From: Prauserella_A oleivorans | Lineage (GTDB): Bacteria > Actinomycetota > Actinomycetes > Mycobacteriales > Pseudonocardiaceae | Direction of reading: 5' to 3' | DNA length: 64,000 nucleotides | Assembly (NCBI RefSeq): GCF_042685745.1 | Contig: NZ_JBHUNT010000001.1 | Coordinates: 4,402,001-4,466,000 of the forward strand | Part shown: in pieces, positions 1 through 8,813 of the stretch | How positions within the stretch are numbered: position 1 is the stretch's first letter | Layout of the letters: the number at the start of each line of letters is the position of its first letter | Made by a program: the position numbers and the translations under genes | Notes under the pieces: model-generated | Database searches by the model: none | What the model saw: the letters and a program-made list of their open reading frames with translations, nothing else | Told to the model about the DNA's origin: nothing

Positions 1-753
1 GAGCCAGCTCGGGGAGAGGTCGTACCGCCGGGCGCCGTTCGCCAGCCGCAACGGCATCCCGTACACGGTCTGCCAGGGGTCCTCGCCCGCGTACCAGTTC
101 GCGGCCACGGGACGTCCGCGCTCGAGCACACGGGGGTGCACGGCCAGCCAGGCCGCGCCACGCGGCGAGAGGAGCCACTTGTACCCGGCGCCGACCACCC
201 AGTCGGCCCACTCGAGGTCCAGCGGCAGCCAGCCGGCCGCCTGGCTCACGTCGAGCACCACCGGCACGTCGGCCGATTCGGCGGCGGCATGCAATGCCGC
301 GAGGTCCACGACGGCGCCGTCGGCGGACTGCGCCACGCTCACAGCGACCAGATCGCGTCCGTCCACAACGGACGGCAGCTCGGCGAGTGGCGCCTCGCGC
401 ACGCTGACCCCGCGATGTGCCTGCGCCGCGAACGGGAAGGTGACGCTCGTGAACTCGCCCTCGGCGGCCAGCACGCGGGCGCCGTCGGGCAATCCGGCGG
501 CGACGGCGGCGAGGAGCTGGGAGACGCTCGCGCCGATGGCGACCCGGTCGGCGGGCACGCCCACGATCCGGGCGAAGGCCTCCCGCGTGGTCGCGACGGC
601 GGCGTCGAAATCCGGTGGGGCGTCCGCGCCGGCGCGCCAGCGATCGACCGCCTCGGTCACGGCGTCGGCCACGGGTACGGGCGGCACTCCGATGCTCGGC
701 GTGTTCAGGTACCCGGGGGCAAGGCCGAAGTCGGCGGAGAAGGCGTGGCGCAT
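1..753 (-). CDS. Class V aminotransferase (PLP), 3' part cut by window edge
   Basis: The reading frame is open from an ATG at 753 to the window edge, giving 251 codons that begin MRHAFSADFGLAPGYLNTPS. The segment GAGYKWLLSPRG contains the lysine expected to hold pyridoxal phosphate, and VVLDVSQAAGWLPLDLEWAD upstream matches the Asp/Gln cofactor-contact region of class V aminotransferases and cysteine desulfurase-like proteins. The C-terminal domain lies outside the window, so the substrate cannot be judged. The gene is downstream of, and co-directional with, the PH-domain pair, but about 200 bp of repeat DNA with a terminator-like fold separates them, so it probably has its own promoter. Confidence 0.8.
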   Translation of the reverse strand, partial: MRHAFSADFGLAPGYLNTPSIGVPPVPVADAVTEAVDRWRAGADAPPDFDAAVATTREAFARIVGVPADRVAIGASVSQLLAAVAAGLPDGARVLAAEGEFTSVTFPFAAQAHRGVSVREAPLAELPSVVDGRDLVAVSVAQSADGAVVDLAALHAAAESADVPVVLDVSQAAGWLPLDLEWADWVVGAGYKWLLSPRGAAWLAVHPRVLERGRPVAANWYAGEDPWQTVYGMPLRLANGARRYDLSPSWL

Positions 754-781
754 AGGGGCGACACTAGCGTGGCGGTCCACT

Positions 782-833
782 GAAAATTCGCGTGTCGGCG
801 GTCCACGTCGCCGTGTCGGCCACCCGGGTCCTC
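782..833 (-). terminator. Possible hairpin terminator formed by inverted repeat units
   Basis: On the minus strand the last inverted unit (812 down to 792) can pair with any of the units at 856-939. At least 11 consecutive pairs form (GTGTCGGCGGT with ACCGCCGACAC). The stem is followed by GCGAATTTTC, a short T run that is rare in this GC-rich window. This resembles an intrinsic terminator after the PH-domain gene and before the aminotransferase. The loop is long and several alternative partners exist, so the exact structure is uncertain. Confidence 0.4.
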
Positions 834-945
834 GTGGTGGCGCCGTGCGTGGCGAACACGGCTACCCGAACCGCAGACACGGCTACCCGAACCGCCGACA
901 CGGCTACCCGAACCGCCGACACGGCTACCCGAACCGCAGACACGG
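792..945 (-). repeat. 21-bp tandem repeat cluster A, with inverted units
   Basis: Four contiguous 21-bp units lie at 856-876, 877-897, 898-918 and 919-939. On the plus strand each starts ACACGGCTACCCGAACC; units 1 and 4 end GCAG and units 2 and 3 end GCCG. A partial fifth unit follows. Upstream, 792-812 and 813-833 carry related units in the opposite orientation (starting GTGTCGGC), with a degenerate third at 834-854. The two halves can fold on each other. Read on the minus strand, the array follows directly after the stop of the PH-domain gene (952). Related units occur at 24199-24282 and 31427-31510. There are no spacers, so this is not a CRISPR array. Confidence 0.9.
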
Positions 946-951
946 CCGTGG

Positions 952-2451
952 TCAGCGGCGTTCGAGGAACGGACCGAACAGATCCGGCACGGCCTCCTCG
1001 GCGAAGGCGAGGCCTTCGTTCTCGCCGACGTCGTAGATCGTGTAGGCGCCGGTGCCCGCGGCGGTGGTCGCCGTCAGGTTGAGCAATCCCTTGCGCCGCT
1101 GGAAGATCGACTGCCTGGCCGTCCAACCGATGACGCCCCGGCGCTGCAGCGCCACCGTTGCGCGTCGCACGGTGCCACTGCGCGCCACCAGGTAGCCGCC
1201 GGTGAGCCCGTGGCCGAGGTTGCGGTAGGCGTCGACGGCGAGCACCACACCGATCGGGACGCCGACGAGCGCGCAGATCCACGCCAGGTGGAGCAGCACG
1301 TCAACCGACAGCAGCAGGCCGAGCAGCGCGAGCGTCAGCACAGGCACGGCCACGGTCGCCAACGCCCAGCGGATCCGCCTGCCCCGAGCGGCCACCGGAT
1401 GCGCGCGCAGGCGCACGGCGGAGGTCGGAGGTACCGCTTCCCGCAGGACCGCCGCGGCGACCCGGTCGGCCTCGGCACGCGGCGCGGCGGGCAGCAGCGT
1501 CTTGCGGTCGGTCTTGTCGTCGTCCTTCTGTTGCCGCAGTCCCGTGGCGACGGCGTCGACCCGGGCGGCACCGGCCGTACGCACACCGAGCGGCTCGACG
1601 AGCTCGACGCCGCGCAGCCGCTCCTCCTCGAGGGAGATCGACCGGGACGTCAGCAGACCACGCCGCACTCGCAGGGTGCCGGCGGATTCGCGGTCCAGCC
1701 GGTAGTTCCACCACATCTCGACGAACAGGCCGAGCGACCCGATGAGACCGATCACGAGGCCCACCACCACGACCACCGCGATGCCGCCGACGAGCCCGAA
1801 CCCGCTCAGCAGGTCGATGGTCCACGTGATGACGCCGTTCTGCAGCCCGAACCACTCGGCGACCTGCAGCACGGCACCGTACGCGGCGACCCCGAGCGTC
1901 GGGGTCACGAACGACAGCGGCGCGTACCGGATCCAGCGCGGGTCGAACGTGGCGAGCCTGCCCTCCTCGGTCGCCTCGCCCGCCGATGCCCGGTCGAGCA
2001 GCTCCGCCCGCAGCCGTTCACCCTCGTCGCGGGACACGGCATACAGCGCGAACGAGCTCGAGTTCCACTCACTCTGCTCACCGGTGTCGATCTTGACCGT
2101 GACGATGCCGAGGTAGCGCGCGAGCGGACCCGCGGTGAGGTCGACGGTGCGGACGCGGTCACGCGCCACCGAACGCCTGGTGCGCACCACGATGCCCTTG
2201 GTGAGCTCGACCCGGTCCGGCAGCACCCGGTAGCGGGTCTTGCGCAGCCGGATGGTCTCGACCACGACCGTGCCGGCGACGATGAGCACCGCCGCGGGGA
2301 TCACGGTGCCCAGCGCCCACCCCAGCGAGGCGGTGGCGATGCCGATCGCGGTCGGCACACCGGCGGCCACGCAGACACCCGCGACCGTGAGCGTGCTGGC
2401 GACGATCGTGCGCCGGTCGAGGTAGCTCCACGTGACCTCCGTGGGGCTCAT
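952..2451 (-). CDS. PH domain-containing membrane protein (YdbT-like)
   Basis: A 499-residue protein with repeated bacterial PH (DUF304, bPH_2) modules and paired membrane segments, organised as in the YdbT family. Hydrophobic pairs occur near residues 15-65, 180-250 and 365-405. The PH-like stretches follow them: YRVLPDRVELTKGIVVRTRR near 75, LRVRRGLLTSRSISLEEERL near 265, and GYLVARSGTVRRATVALQRR near 420. The function is unproven; YdbS/YdbT in Bacillus are linked to membrane stress tolerance. The start codon overlaps the stop of the upstream PH gene (ATGA, 2448-2451), so the two are translationally coupled and probably form one complex. The 21-bp repeat array starts just after its stop. 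Confidence 0.82.
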   Translation of the reverse strand: MSPTEVTWSYLDRRTIVASTLTVAGVCVAAGVPTAIGIATASLGWALGTVIPAAVLIVAGTVVVETIRLRKTRYRVLPDRVELTKGIVVRTRRSVARDRVRTVDLTAGPLARYLGIVTVKIDTGEQSEWNSSSFALYAVSRDEGERLRAELLDRASAGEATEEGRLATFDPRWIRYAPLSFVTPTLGVAAYGAVLQVAEWFGLQNGVITWTIDLLSGFGLVGGIAVVVVVGLVIGLIGSLGLFVEMWWNYRLDRESAGTLRVRRGLLTSRSISLEEERLRGVELVEPLGVRTAGAARVDAVATGLRQQKDDDKTDRKTLLPAAPRAEADRVAAAVLREAVPPTSAVRLRAHPVAARGRRIRWALATVAVPVLTLALLGLLLSVDVLLHLAWICALVGVPIGVVLAVDAYRNLGHGLTGGYLVARSGTVRRATVALQRRGVIGWTARQSIFQRRKGLLNLTATTAAGTGAYTIYDVGENEGLAFAEEAVPDLFGPFLERR

Positions 2452-2957
2452 GTGGCGTCACCCGGGGTGGCCTGGGTGGTCTCGGTGAGCTGGTGCACGA
2501 GGTCTTCGGCCAGTTCGTGATCGAGTCCGGGAATCTTCACCGCGCCCTTCGCCGACGCGGTCGTGACCGTCACCGTGGCCAGACCGAAGTACTGCTCCAG
2601 CGGGCCACGCTGGGAGTCGACCGTCTGGATGCGGGACATCGGCGCGACACGCCATTCCTGCCACAGCGCGCCGGTACGCGTGTAGACGGCGTCGCCGGTG
2701 ACCTCCCAGCGGTGCACGCGATACCACCACGCGGGCATCCCGAGAGCGGCGGCCACGGTGAGCACGGCGATCACGACCGCGGGCAGCAACAGCCCGAACC
2801 GCGCCGCGTCCGGAAGCACGAGGCCCAGCACGACGAGCACGATCACGGGGACGCCACCGGTCGCCAGAACCTGCGTCCGCCACCACGTGACCGCCCTGCG
2901 GTCGACCTGATGGGACGGTGGGCGCAGCCGCAGCGGCGCACCACCCCCGCTCGCCAT
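2448..2957 (-). CDS. PH domain-containing membrane protein (YdbS-like)
   Basis: A 169-residue partner of the downstream YdbT-like gene. After a short basic N-terminus it has two hydrophobic segments (about residues 30-50 and 54-75). One bPH_2 domain follows, with the motifs YRVHRWEVTGDAVYTRTGAL and MSRIQTVDSQRGPLEQYFGL typical of DUF304. The ATG at 2957 was chosen because it places the conserved LRPPSHQVDRRAV stretch at the N-terminus; the frame stays open upstream but only with arginine-rich non-coding-like sequence. The pair is transcribed away from the threonine dehydratase side. Confidence 0.82.
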   Translation of the reverse strand: MASGGGAPLRLRPPSHQVDRRAVTWWRTQVLATGGVPVIVLVVLGLVLPDAARFGLLLPAVVIAVLTVAAALGMPAWWYRVHRWEVTGDAVYTRTGALWQEWRVAPMSRIQTVDSQRGPLEQYFGLATVTVTTASAKGAVKIPGLDHELAEDLVHQLTETTQATPGDAT

Positions 2958-2983
2958 CGCCACGACGGACCTCCCCCAGCGCC

Positions 2984-3934
2984 TTACGGTGCCCCGGAGG
3001 TTAGCAGCCGGGCCAGGACGTCGAGTGCGATGTTGCGGCCGGAGACGACGGCCACCACGGTGCCCTCTGCGGAGACCTTTCCGGACAGCACGGCGGCGGC
3101 CGCGGCGGCGCCCGCACCCTCGGCGACGACGCCGCGCTCCCCGGCGAGGTACCGCACGGCCGCGTGCAGTTCGGCCTCGCTCACCGCGACGAGCTCGTCC
3201 ACGTGCTTGGCGACCAGGTCGATGGTCACCGAGCCGGCCTCGAGATTGGCGGCGATGCCGTCGGCGATCGTCGGTCCCACCTCGACGGGCACCTGCCGCC
3301 CCGCGCGGACGGCGGCGGCCATGGACGGAGCCGCGTCGGCCTCCACCCCCACGAGCCGGACGTCGGTGCGTTCGGCCGCCCACAGGCCGAGTCCCGAGGC
3401 CAGGCCGCCGCCACCGACGCCGCACACCACGGTGAGCGGTCCCCGGGTCTGCTCGGCCAGTTCGTAACCGATCGTCGCCTGCCCGGCGACGACGTCCGGA
3501 TCGTTGTAGGGGCTGACGAAGCGGGCACCGCGGGCGGCGAGCTCCAGGGCGTGGGCCTCGGCCTCGGCGTAGCTGGTACCGGTCTGCACGAGCTCGATGT
3601 CGAAAGCGCGCAGGGCGGCGACCTTGGCCGGGGACGCGGTGCCGGGTACGACCACGGTGGCCCGCCTGCCGAGCCGGGTGGCGGCGAACGCGACGCCGAG
3701 CCCGTGGTTGCCCGCGGACGCGGTGACCACCTCGTCACTGGGGCCGACGGCGGCGAGCGCACTCAGCGCGCCGCGGACCTTGAACGACCCGGTCGGCTGG
3801 AACGTCTCGAGCTTCAGGGCCGGGCCGGTGTCCGTGGCCGGAGCCAGCGGGGTCGGCGGCACTGTCGACCGCACGATCTCCCAGGCGCGCGCCAGGTCGT
3901 CGGGTCCGGGGGTGCGTACGTCACGGATCGCCAT
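2984..3934 (-). CDS. PLP-dependent threonine/serine dehydratase
   Basis: A 316-residue fold-type II PLP enzyme, expected to deaminate threonine or serine to the 2-oxo acid. The lysine for the Schiff base is in TGSFKVRGA (about residue 53), the asparagine loop is SAGNHGLG, and the phosphate-binding glycine loop is GVGGGGLASG. There is no C-terminal ACT or regulatory domain, which makes it resemble catabolic (TdcB-like) or serine/threonine racemase-type enzymes rather than biosynthetic IlvA. It is divergent from a LysR regulator that begins 71 bp away, the usual arrangement for a LysR target. Confidence 0.85.
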   Translation of the reverse strand: MAIRDVRTPGPDDLARAWEIVRSTVPPTPLAPATDTGPALKLETFQPTGSFKVRGALSALAAVGPSDEVVTASAGNHGLGVAFAATRLGRRATVVVPGTASPAKVAALRAFDIELVQTGTSYAEAEAHALELAARGARFVSPYNDPDVVAGQATIGYELAEQTRGPLTVVCGVGGGGLASGLGLWAAERTDVRLVGVEADAAPSMAAAVRAGRQVPVEVGPTIADGIAANLEAGSVTIDLVAKHVDELVAVSEAELHAAVRYLAGERGVVAEGAGAAAAAAVLSGKVSAEGTVVAVVSGRNIALDVLARLLTSGAP

Positions 3935-4005
3935 GCCTCTAGCGTGCGCCTCGTCCGAGCGTCGACACCAGTGCGCGCTTCTGGGGCTGAGCGTAAGTTG
4001 AGCTT

Positions 4006-4932
4006 GTGCTCGACCCTCGCCGCCTGCGGTTGCTCCGGGACGTCGCGCGGACCGGCTCGATCGCCGGAGCCGCCCAGCGTGACGGCTGCACGGCCGCCGC
4101 GGCGTCGCAGCAGCTGGCGGCCTTGGAACGGCAGACCGGCGTCCCGCTGCTGGAACGCGGCGCCCGCAGCGTGCGGCTCACCGAGGCCGGGCGCGTGCTC
4201 GTCGAGCACGCGGACCGGGTGTTGTCCGAACTGGACAGTGCGGAGCAGGCCCTGCTCGCCGTGGCGGGACTGCGCGGCGGCCGGTTGCGGGTGGCGGCGT
4301 TCGGCACCGCGGCGAGCTTCACCGTGCCCGCGCTGGCGGCGTTTCAGCGGCACCACGCCGAGGTGGAGCTGTCGTTCGTGGAGCTCGAGCCGGACGAGGC
4401 GGTGCCGGCGGTCCGGGAGGGCGAGGTGGACCTCGCCGTGACCCACCAGTACGCCCAGCTGCCCAAACCGGACCTGCGCGGCCTGCGGCAGGCGCCGCTG
4501 CGCCGGGAGCGGTTGCTCCTGGCCGTGCCGCCGAGTCTGCGGCCCGGCGACCCGGGGGCGGTGCGGCTGCGGGACTTCGCCCCGGCGCGGTGGATCGCGC
4601 CCCGCCCCGTGGCCGGGTTCCAGGCCGTGGTGGAGCTGACCTGCCGCGCGGCCGGGTTCGAGCCGAACGTCGGGTTCCGCACGGACAGCTACGACGTCAT
4701 GCTGGCGTTCGTCGCAGCGGACTTCGGGGTGGCGCTGGTGCCCGAGCTCGCCGCCACGGAGACGCCGGGAGTGGCGTTCCTGGAGGTGGCGCGACCGGCG
4801 CCGCTCGCGCGCGAGGTGCACGCGACCGCTCGGGCCGCGGACACCTCACCGGCGGTCGCGCATCTGCTCACGTTGCTGCGCGAGCGGGCCGGCGGCCACG
4901 CCGCCGCATCCGGTGCCCGGCGCCGGGGCTGA
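4006..4932 (+). CDS. LysR-family transcriptional regulator
   Basis: A 308-residue LysR protein. The N-terminal winged helix-turn-helix spans about residues 1-60 (LRLLRDVARTGSIAGAAQRDGCTAAAASQQLAALERQTGVPLLERG). The effector domain follows from about residue 85, with LRVAAFGTAASFTVPALAAF opening its first lobe. A GTG start at 4006 is used. It is transcribed away from the threonine dehydratase, whose promoter lies in the 71-bp gap and is its most likely target. The 3' end is convergent with the MBL hydrolase, with only 12 bp between stops. Confidence 0.88.
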   Translation: MLDPRRLRLLRDVARTGSIAGAAQRDGCTAAAASQQLAALERQTGVPLLERGARSVRLTEAGRVLVEHADRVLSELDSAEQALLAVAGLRGGRLRVAAFGTAASFTVPALAAFQRHHAEVELSFVELEPDEAVPAVREGEVDLAVTHQYAQLPKPDLRGLRQAPLRRERLLLAVPPSLRPGDPGAVRLRDFAPARWIAPRPVAGFQAVVELTCRAAGFEPNVGFRTDSYDVMLAFVAADFGVALVPELAATETPGVAFLEVARPAPLAREVHATARAADTSPAVAHLLTLLRERAGGHAAASGARRRG

Positions 4933-4944
4933 GCAACCGGCCCG

Positions 4945-6039
4945 CTACCGCAGGCGTTCCCACCAGGCGTCGACCTCGGACACCTCCGCGACGGTGAGCC
5001 GCTCCCCCGGCCGCGGCACCGCGATGCGGACACCGCGGGTCTCGGCCTCCCGGCGGGCCCGGTCAACGGGGTCGGTCCAGCCGTGCGGGGCGAGGCTGAA
5101 CGTTGCCCAGTGGACGGGGACGAGCAGCCCGCCACGGACGTCCACGTGGGCGGCGACGGCCTCCTCCGGCGTCATGTGGATGTCGGGCCAGCTGATCGCG
5201 TAGGCGCCCAGCTGCACCAGGGTCGCGTCGAACGGGCCGTGCTCCGCTCCGATCCGGGCGAAGCCGTCGAAGTAGCCGGTGTCACCGGAGTAGAAGACGC
5301 GGTGCCGGGGACCGGCCACGACCCACGACGCCCACAGGGTGTTGTTCCGTTTGAAGGCACGCCCGGAGAAGTGCTGGGCGGGCGTCGCGACGAGGCGCAG
5401 GTCGCCGACGCGGGTCTCGTCGCCCCAATCCAGCTCGACGATGCGCGAGTCGGGAACGCCCCACCGGCGCAGGTGCGCCCCGACGCCGAGCGGCACGACG
5501 AACGGCGCGCCCTGGGTGCGAGCGAGCGTCCGGACGGTCGGCATGTCGAGGTGGTCGTAGTGGTCGTGCGAGATCACGACCGCGTCGAGGCGGGGCAACT
5601 CCTCGAGCGGATGAGGTGGCGGATGCAGCCGTCGCGGGCCGATCCGGCGGGACGGGGAGGCCCGGTCACTCCACACCGGATCGATGAGCACGCGTGCGCC
5701 GTCGAGCTCCACCAGCGACGACGCGTGCCCGAACCACGTGACGTGCAGGCCGTCCGCGGGGGACGGGCCCGCCGGTCCGACCAGCGGCACGGGAGCCTTG
5801 GGACGCCGGCGCGCGGCGCCGACGAGGAATTCCCGCGCGGCCGCCTTCGCGCTGCCACGGGGTACCCAGCGTGGCGGGGAGCTGTTCCGGAAGGCACCGT
5901 CCCGGAACTGCGGCGAGCGGAGCACCGCCTCGTCCTCCGGGCGCCCGCCGAGGGCCGGCAGCACGTCCCGCGCCGCCAGTGCCGTTCCCGTCACGAGCAC
6001 GCTCACCCCGGCCAGTACCGCCGGGCCGACTTTCGCCAC
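4945..6039 (-). CDS. MBL-fold metallohydrolase, UlaG/NAPE-PLD-like, membrane-anchored
   Basis: A 364-residue metallo-beta-lactamase-fold protein. The N-terminus (VGPAVLAGVSVLVTGTALAA) is a signal or anchor segment. The metal-binding motif is HDHYDHLD, with further ligands in FSGDTGYFDG-like YSGDTGYFDG and in VPVHWATFSLAPHGW. The conserved WFGHASSLVELDG and DPVWSDRASP are typical of the UlaG/NAPE-phospholipase D-like branch. The GTG at 6039 is preceded by GGAAAGGGG about 8 bases upstream, which fixes the start; the longer open frame upstream lacks a ribosome site. The substrate is unknown. Confidence 0.83.
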   Translation of the reverse strand: MAKVGPAVLAGVSVLVTGTALAARDVLPALGGRPEDEAVLRSPQFRDGAFRNSSPPRWVPRGSAKAAAREFLVGAARRRPKAPVPLVGPAGPSPADGLHVTWFGHASSLVELDGARVLIDPVWSDRASPSRRIGPRRLHPPPHPLEELPRLDAVVISHDHYDHLDMPTVRTLARTQGAPFVVPLGVGAHLRRWGVPDSRIVELDWGDETRVGDLRLVATPAQHFSGRAFKRNNTLWASWVVAGPRHRVFYSGDTGYFDGFARIGAEHGPFDATLVQLGAYAISWPDIHMTPEEAVAAHVDVRGGLLVPVHWATFSLAPHGWTDPVDRARREAETRGVRIAVPRPGERLTVAEVSEVDAWWERLR

Positions 6040-6182
6040 GTTCGGAACCCCTTTCCGATGTCTGTCCGGAGAACGAGTGATCGTCGCGACGTGTTCCCGC
6101 ACCGACCGGACGGACGGTGCCTCTCCCCAGCGGCCGGAATCGCGGCAGGCAGCGGGTGGGCGTCCCCGCGGCAACGCCCGGG

Positions 6183-7907
6183 CTACGAGCGCCCGGCCTC
6201 GAGAAACTCGCGCAGCCGCGGCCACGGCCAGGCGGTGATGACGTCGTCGGCGGTGAGCCAGCCCCGTTGCGCGGTGCCCACGCCGTAGCGCACGAACCCG
6301 AGGTGCCCGACGGCGTGCGCGTCGCTGTCGATCGCGAACCTCACCCCGAAGCGCTTGGCCAGCAGGATGTGCTCGTCGCGCAGGTCGAGCCGGTCGGGCT
6401 GGGCGTTGATCTCCAGAGCGGTCCCGGTGCGGGCGCAGGCCCGGAACAGCTCCTCGAGGTCCACGTCGATCGGCTCGCGCCTGCCGATGAGGCGGGCCGT
6501 CGGGTGGCCGATGACGGCCACGTCCGGGTTCTCGCACGCCCGGACCAGGCGGCGCGTCATCGTGGCGCGGTCCTGGGTGAAGTGCGAGTGGACCGACGCC
6601 ACACACAGGTCGAACTCGCGCAGGAACGCGTGCGGCCAGTCGACGTCACCGTCGGGGCCGATGTTGAGCTCGGTGCCGTGCAGCACCCGCATCCCCGGGT
6701 GCTTGCGGTCGAGCTCGCGTACCCGCTCCCGCTGGGCGAGCATCTTCTCGGCCGTCATCCGCTGCATCGGCATGTCGGGTGCGTGGTCGGTGACCGCGTA
6801 GTACTCGAGCCCACGTGCCGCGGCCGCGTCGACCATGTGCTCGAGCGAGCCGACGCCGTCGGTGAGGTCGGTGTGCGTGTGCAGGTCGCCGCGCAGGTCG
6901 GCCTCCGTCACCAGCCGCGGCACCGTGCCGTCCAGCCCGGCCTCGATCTCGCCGCGGTCCTCCCGCAGCGTGGGCGGGATCCAGGGCAGGCCCAGCCTGC
7001 CGTAGACCTCGTCCTCGGTCTCGGACACGATGAGCTCGCCGGTGCCGGAGTCGAACAGCCCGTACTCGGACAGCTTGAGCCCGGCGCGTACGGCCATGAC
7101 GCGGGTGCGCACGTTGTGCGCCTGCGAGCCGGTGAAGTACTGCAGAGCGGCTCCCCACGCGGCAGCCGGCACCACCCGTAGGTCCACCTGGACGCCCTCC
7201 GTGGTGCGCACGGAGGTCTTCTTCTCCCCCGCCGCGATGATCTCGGCCACGACCGGCGAGTCACGCAGGGCGGCCATGAGCGGCCCGGAGTCCTCGGCGG
7301 CGGCGAGCACGTCGACGTCGCCGATCGTCTCGCGGAACCGCCGCAGCGATCCGGCGTGGGTACACCGCAGGCAGCCCGGCGCCGCCGACACGGCCGCGAC
7401 GATCTCCTCGGCAAGGCCGAGCGCGGTGTCGAGCAGCACCCGCTCGCCCGACTGCCGCAGCAGCCGGATGCCGTGCAGGATGTTCTCCTCGGTCCTGGGG
7501 CCGAACCCCTTGAGCCCGCGCAACGCTTCGGAGTGGATGGCCGCCTCGAGCTCCTCCACCGAGGAGATGCCGAGCTGCTCGTAGAGCGCGGCCGCCTTCT
7601 TCGGCCCGAGCGTCGGGATCGCGACGAGCCTGCGCACGCCCGGCGGGACCTTCTGCCGTACCCGCTCCACCGCCGCGACGGTGCCCGTGGCGACGTACTC
7701 GGCGATCTTGTCCGCGATCGACGCCCCGACCCCCGGTATCGACCGCAGCTCCGAGGTGCCGAGCGTCGAGACGTCCTTGTGGTAGCCGCCGATGCCGCGG
7801 GCCGCCTTCTCGTAGGAGCGGATCTTGAAGGCGTCGCCACCGGTGATCGACAGGAGGTCGGCGTACTCCTGGAACAGCTCCGCGACCTCGTCGTTGGGCC
7901 GGGCCAT
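6183..7907 (-). CDS. polX: DNA polymerase/3'-5' exonuclease PolX
   Basis: A 574-residue family X polymerase of the usual bacterial PolX length. In order it has an N-terminal helix-hairpin-helix region (SIPGVGASIADKIAEYV near residue 60; LKGFGPRTEENILHGI near 135) and a polymerase palm with GSLRRFRETIGDVDVL (catalytic Asp pair). A C-terminal PHP nuclease domain from about residue 340 has DLHTHTDLTDG, HAPDMPMQ and IDSDAHAVGHL as metal ligands. These enzymes act in base excision repair and gap filling. It stands alone, on the same strand as the flanking genes. Confidence 0.93.
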   Translation of the reverse strand: MARPNDEVAELFQEYADLLSITGGDAFKIRSYEKAARGIGGYHKDVSTLGTSELRSIPGVGASIADKIAEYVATGTVAAVERVRQKVPPGVRRLVAIPTLGPKKAAALYEQLGISSVEELEAAIHSEALRGLKGFGPRTEENILHGIRLLRQSGERVLLDTALGLAEEIVAAVSAAPGCLRCTHAGSLRRFRETIGDVDVLAAAEDSGPLMAALRDSPVVAEIIAAGEKKTSVRTTEGVQVDLRVVPAAAWGAALQYFTGSQAHNVRTRVMAVRAGLKLSEYGLFDSGTGELIVSETEDEVYGRLGLPWIPPTLREDRGEIEAGLDGTVPRLVTEADLRGDLHTHTDLTDGVGSLEHMVDAAAARGLEYYAVTDHAPDMPMQRMTAEKMLAQRERVRELDRKHPGMRVLHGTELNIGPDGDVDWPHAFLREFDLCVASVHSHFTQDRATMTRRLVRACENPDVAVIGHPTARLIGRREPIDVDLEELFRACARTGTALEINAQPDRLDLRDEHILLAKRFGVRFAIDSDAHAVGHLGFVRYGVGTAQRGWLTADDVITAWPWPRLREFLEAGRS

Positions 7908-7974
7908 GCGCCCGAGTGTAGGCAGCCCGCCGCCCGGTGGCCCGCCGGCGCGAGCGGACCGGCCCCGGCATGCC

Positions 7975-8742
7975 TCACGCGTAGTGGGCGGCGATCCCGG
8001 ACTGGCCGGGCGCGATCACGGGCCGCAGCACGAGGTCGTCGTCGTAGTCACCACCGTCCTGGTGGCGGAACCGGATGGGCTCGGCGGTCGGCAACGCGGC
8101 GAGCCGCTGCCGCAGATCCTCTGCGGCGCGGGCGAAATCCTCGCTGCCGAGCCGGTCGGCGCTGTAGACGGCGAACGGCGGCAGCACCTCCATCCCCGTG
8201 TACCAGAAGATGCCGTGCTGCATGCCGAACAGCACGTCGTTGAGCTCGCCGTGGACGCCGCGCGGACCGTAGGTCGCCCGCCGCGCGCCGATCGTCGTCA
8301 CCAGCAGCGCCCGTTTGCCGGCGAGACCGCCGTCGCCGTAGCGCAGGGTGCGCCCGGTGGCCGGGTCCTTGACGCCGAAGGCGAAGCCGTTGACGAACAC
8401 GCGGTCGAACCAGCCCTTGAGGATCGCGGGCGGCCCGGCCCACCACAGCGGGAACTGGACGACCACGGCATCGGCCCACACCAGCTTCTCCTGCTCGGCG
8501 ACGATGTCGGGGCTCAGGCTGCGCTCGTGGTAGGCGCGGCGGGCCTCCTCCCCCACGAGCAGCCGGGTGGCCGGATCGTGACCGAAGTCGCCGGCGTCGA
8601 CGACGGGGTCCCACTTCATCGCGTACAGATCGGACACCCGCACGGCGTGGCCCTGTTCGGCCAGCGTCCGCAGCCCCTGCTCCTTGAGCGACCCGTTGAG
8701 CGAGCGCTGCTCCGGATGCGCGTAGACCCACAACACGTTCAT
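7975..8742 (-). CDS. NAD(P)H quinone oxidoreductase, flavodoxin-like fold
   Basis: A 255-residue member of the NQO1/KefF/modulator-of-drug-activity family. It begins MNVLWVYAHPEQRSLNGSLK, the phosphate-binding loop for FAD/FMN. The motif QFPLWWAGPPAILKGWFDRVF is the family signature (FPxWWxxxPAxLKGWxDRV), and LVTTIGA and HGELNDVLFGMQHGIFWYTG follow. It is expected to carry out two-electron quinone reduction in the cytoplasm. The ATG at 8742 is preferred over a GTG two codons earlier, as it fits the family N-terminus. It is divergent from the GlxA-type regulator, which may control it. Confidence 0.87.
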   Translation of the reverse strand: MNVLWVYAHPEQRSLNGSLKEQGLRTLAEQGHAVRVSDLYAMKWDPVVDAGDFGHDPATRLLVGEEARRAYHERSLSPDIVAEQEKLVWADAVVVQFPLWWAGPPAILKGWFDRVFVNGFAFGVKDPATGRTLRYGDGGLAGKRALLVTTIGARRATYGPRGVHGELNDVLFGMQHGIFWYTGMEVLPPFAVYSADRLGSEDFARAAEDLRQRLAALPTAEPIRFRHQDGGDYDDDLVLRPVIAPGQSGIAAHYA

Positions 8743-8813
8743 GGCCACCAGCGTCGTCCGGCCACCGTGCTCGAACCAGTGGCCCGATGGCCGACATGTG
8801 GAAGAATCGGGCC

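Noticed and set aside
792..945. CRISPR array
   Set aside because: The 21-bp units are directly contiguous with no spacers, and there are no cas genes anywhere in the window.
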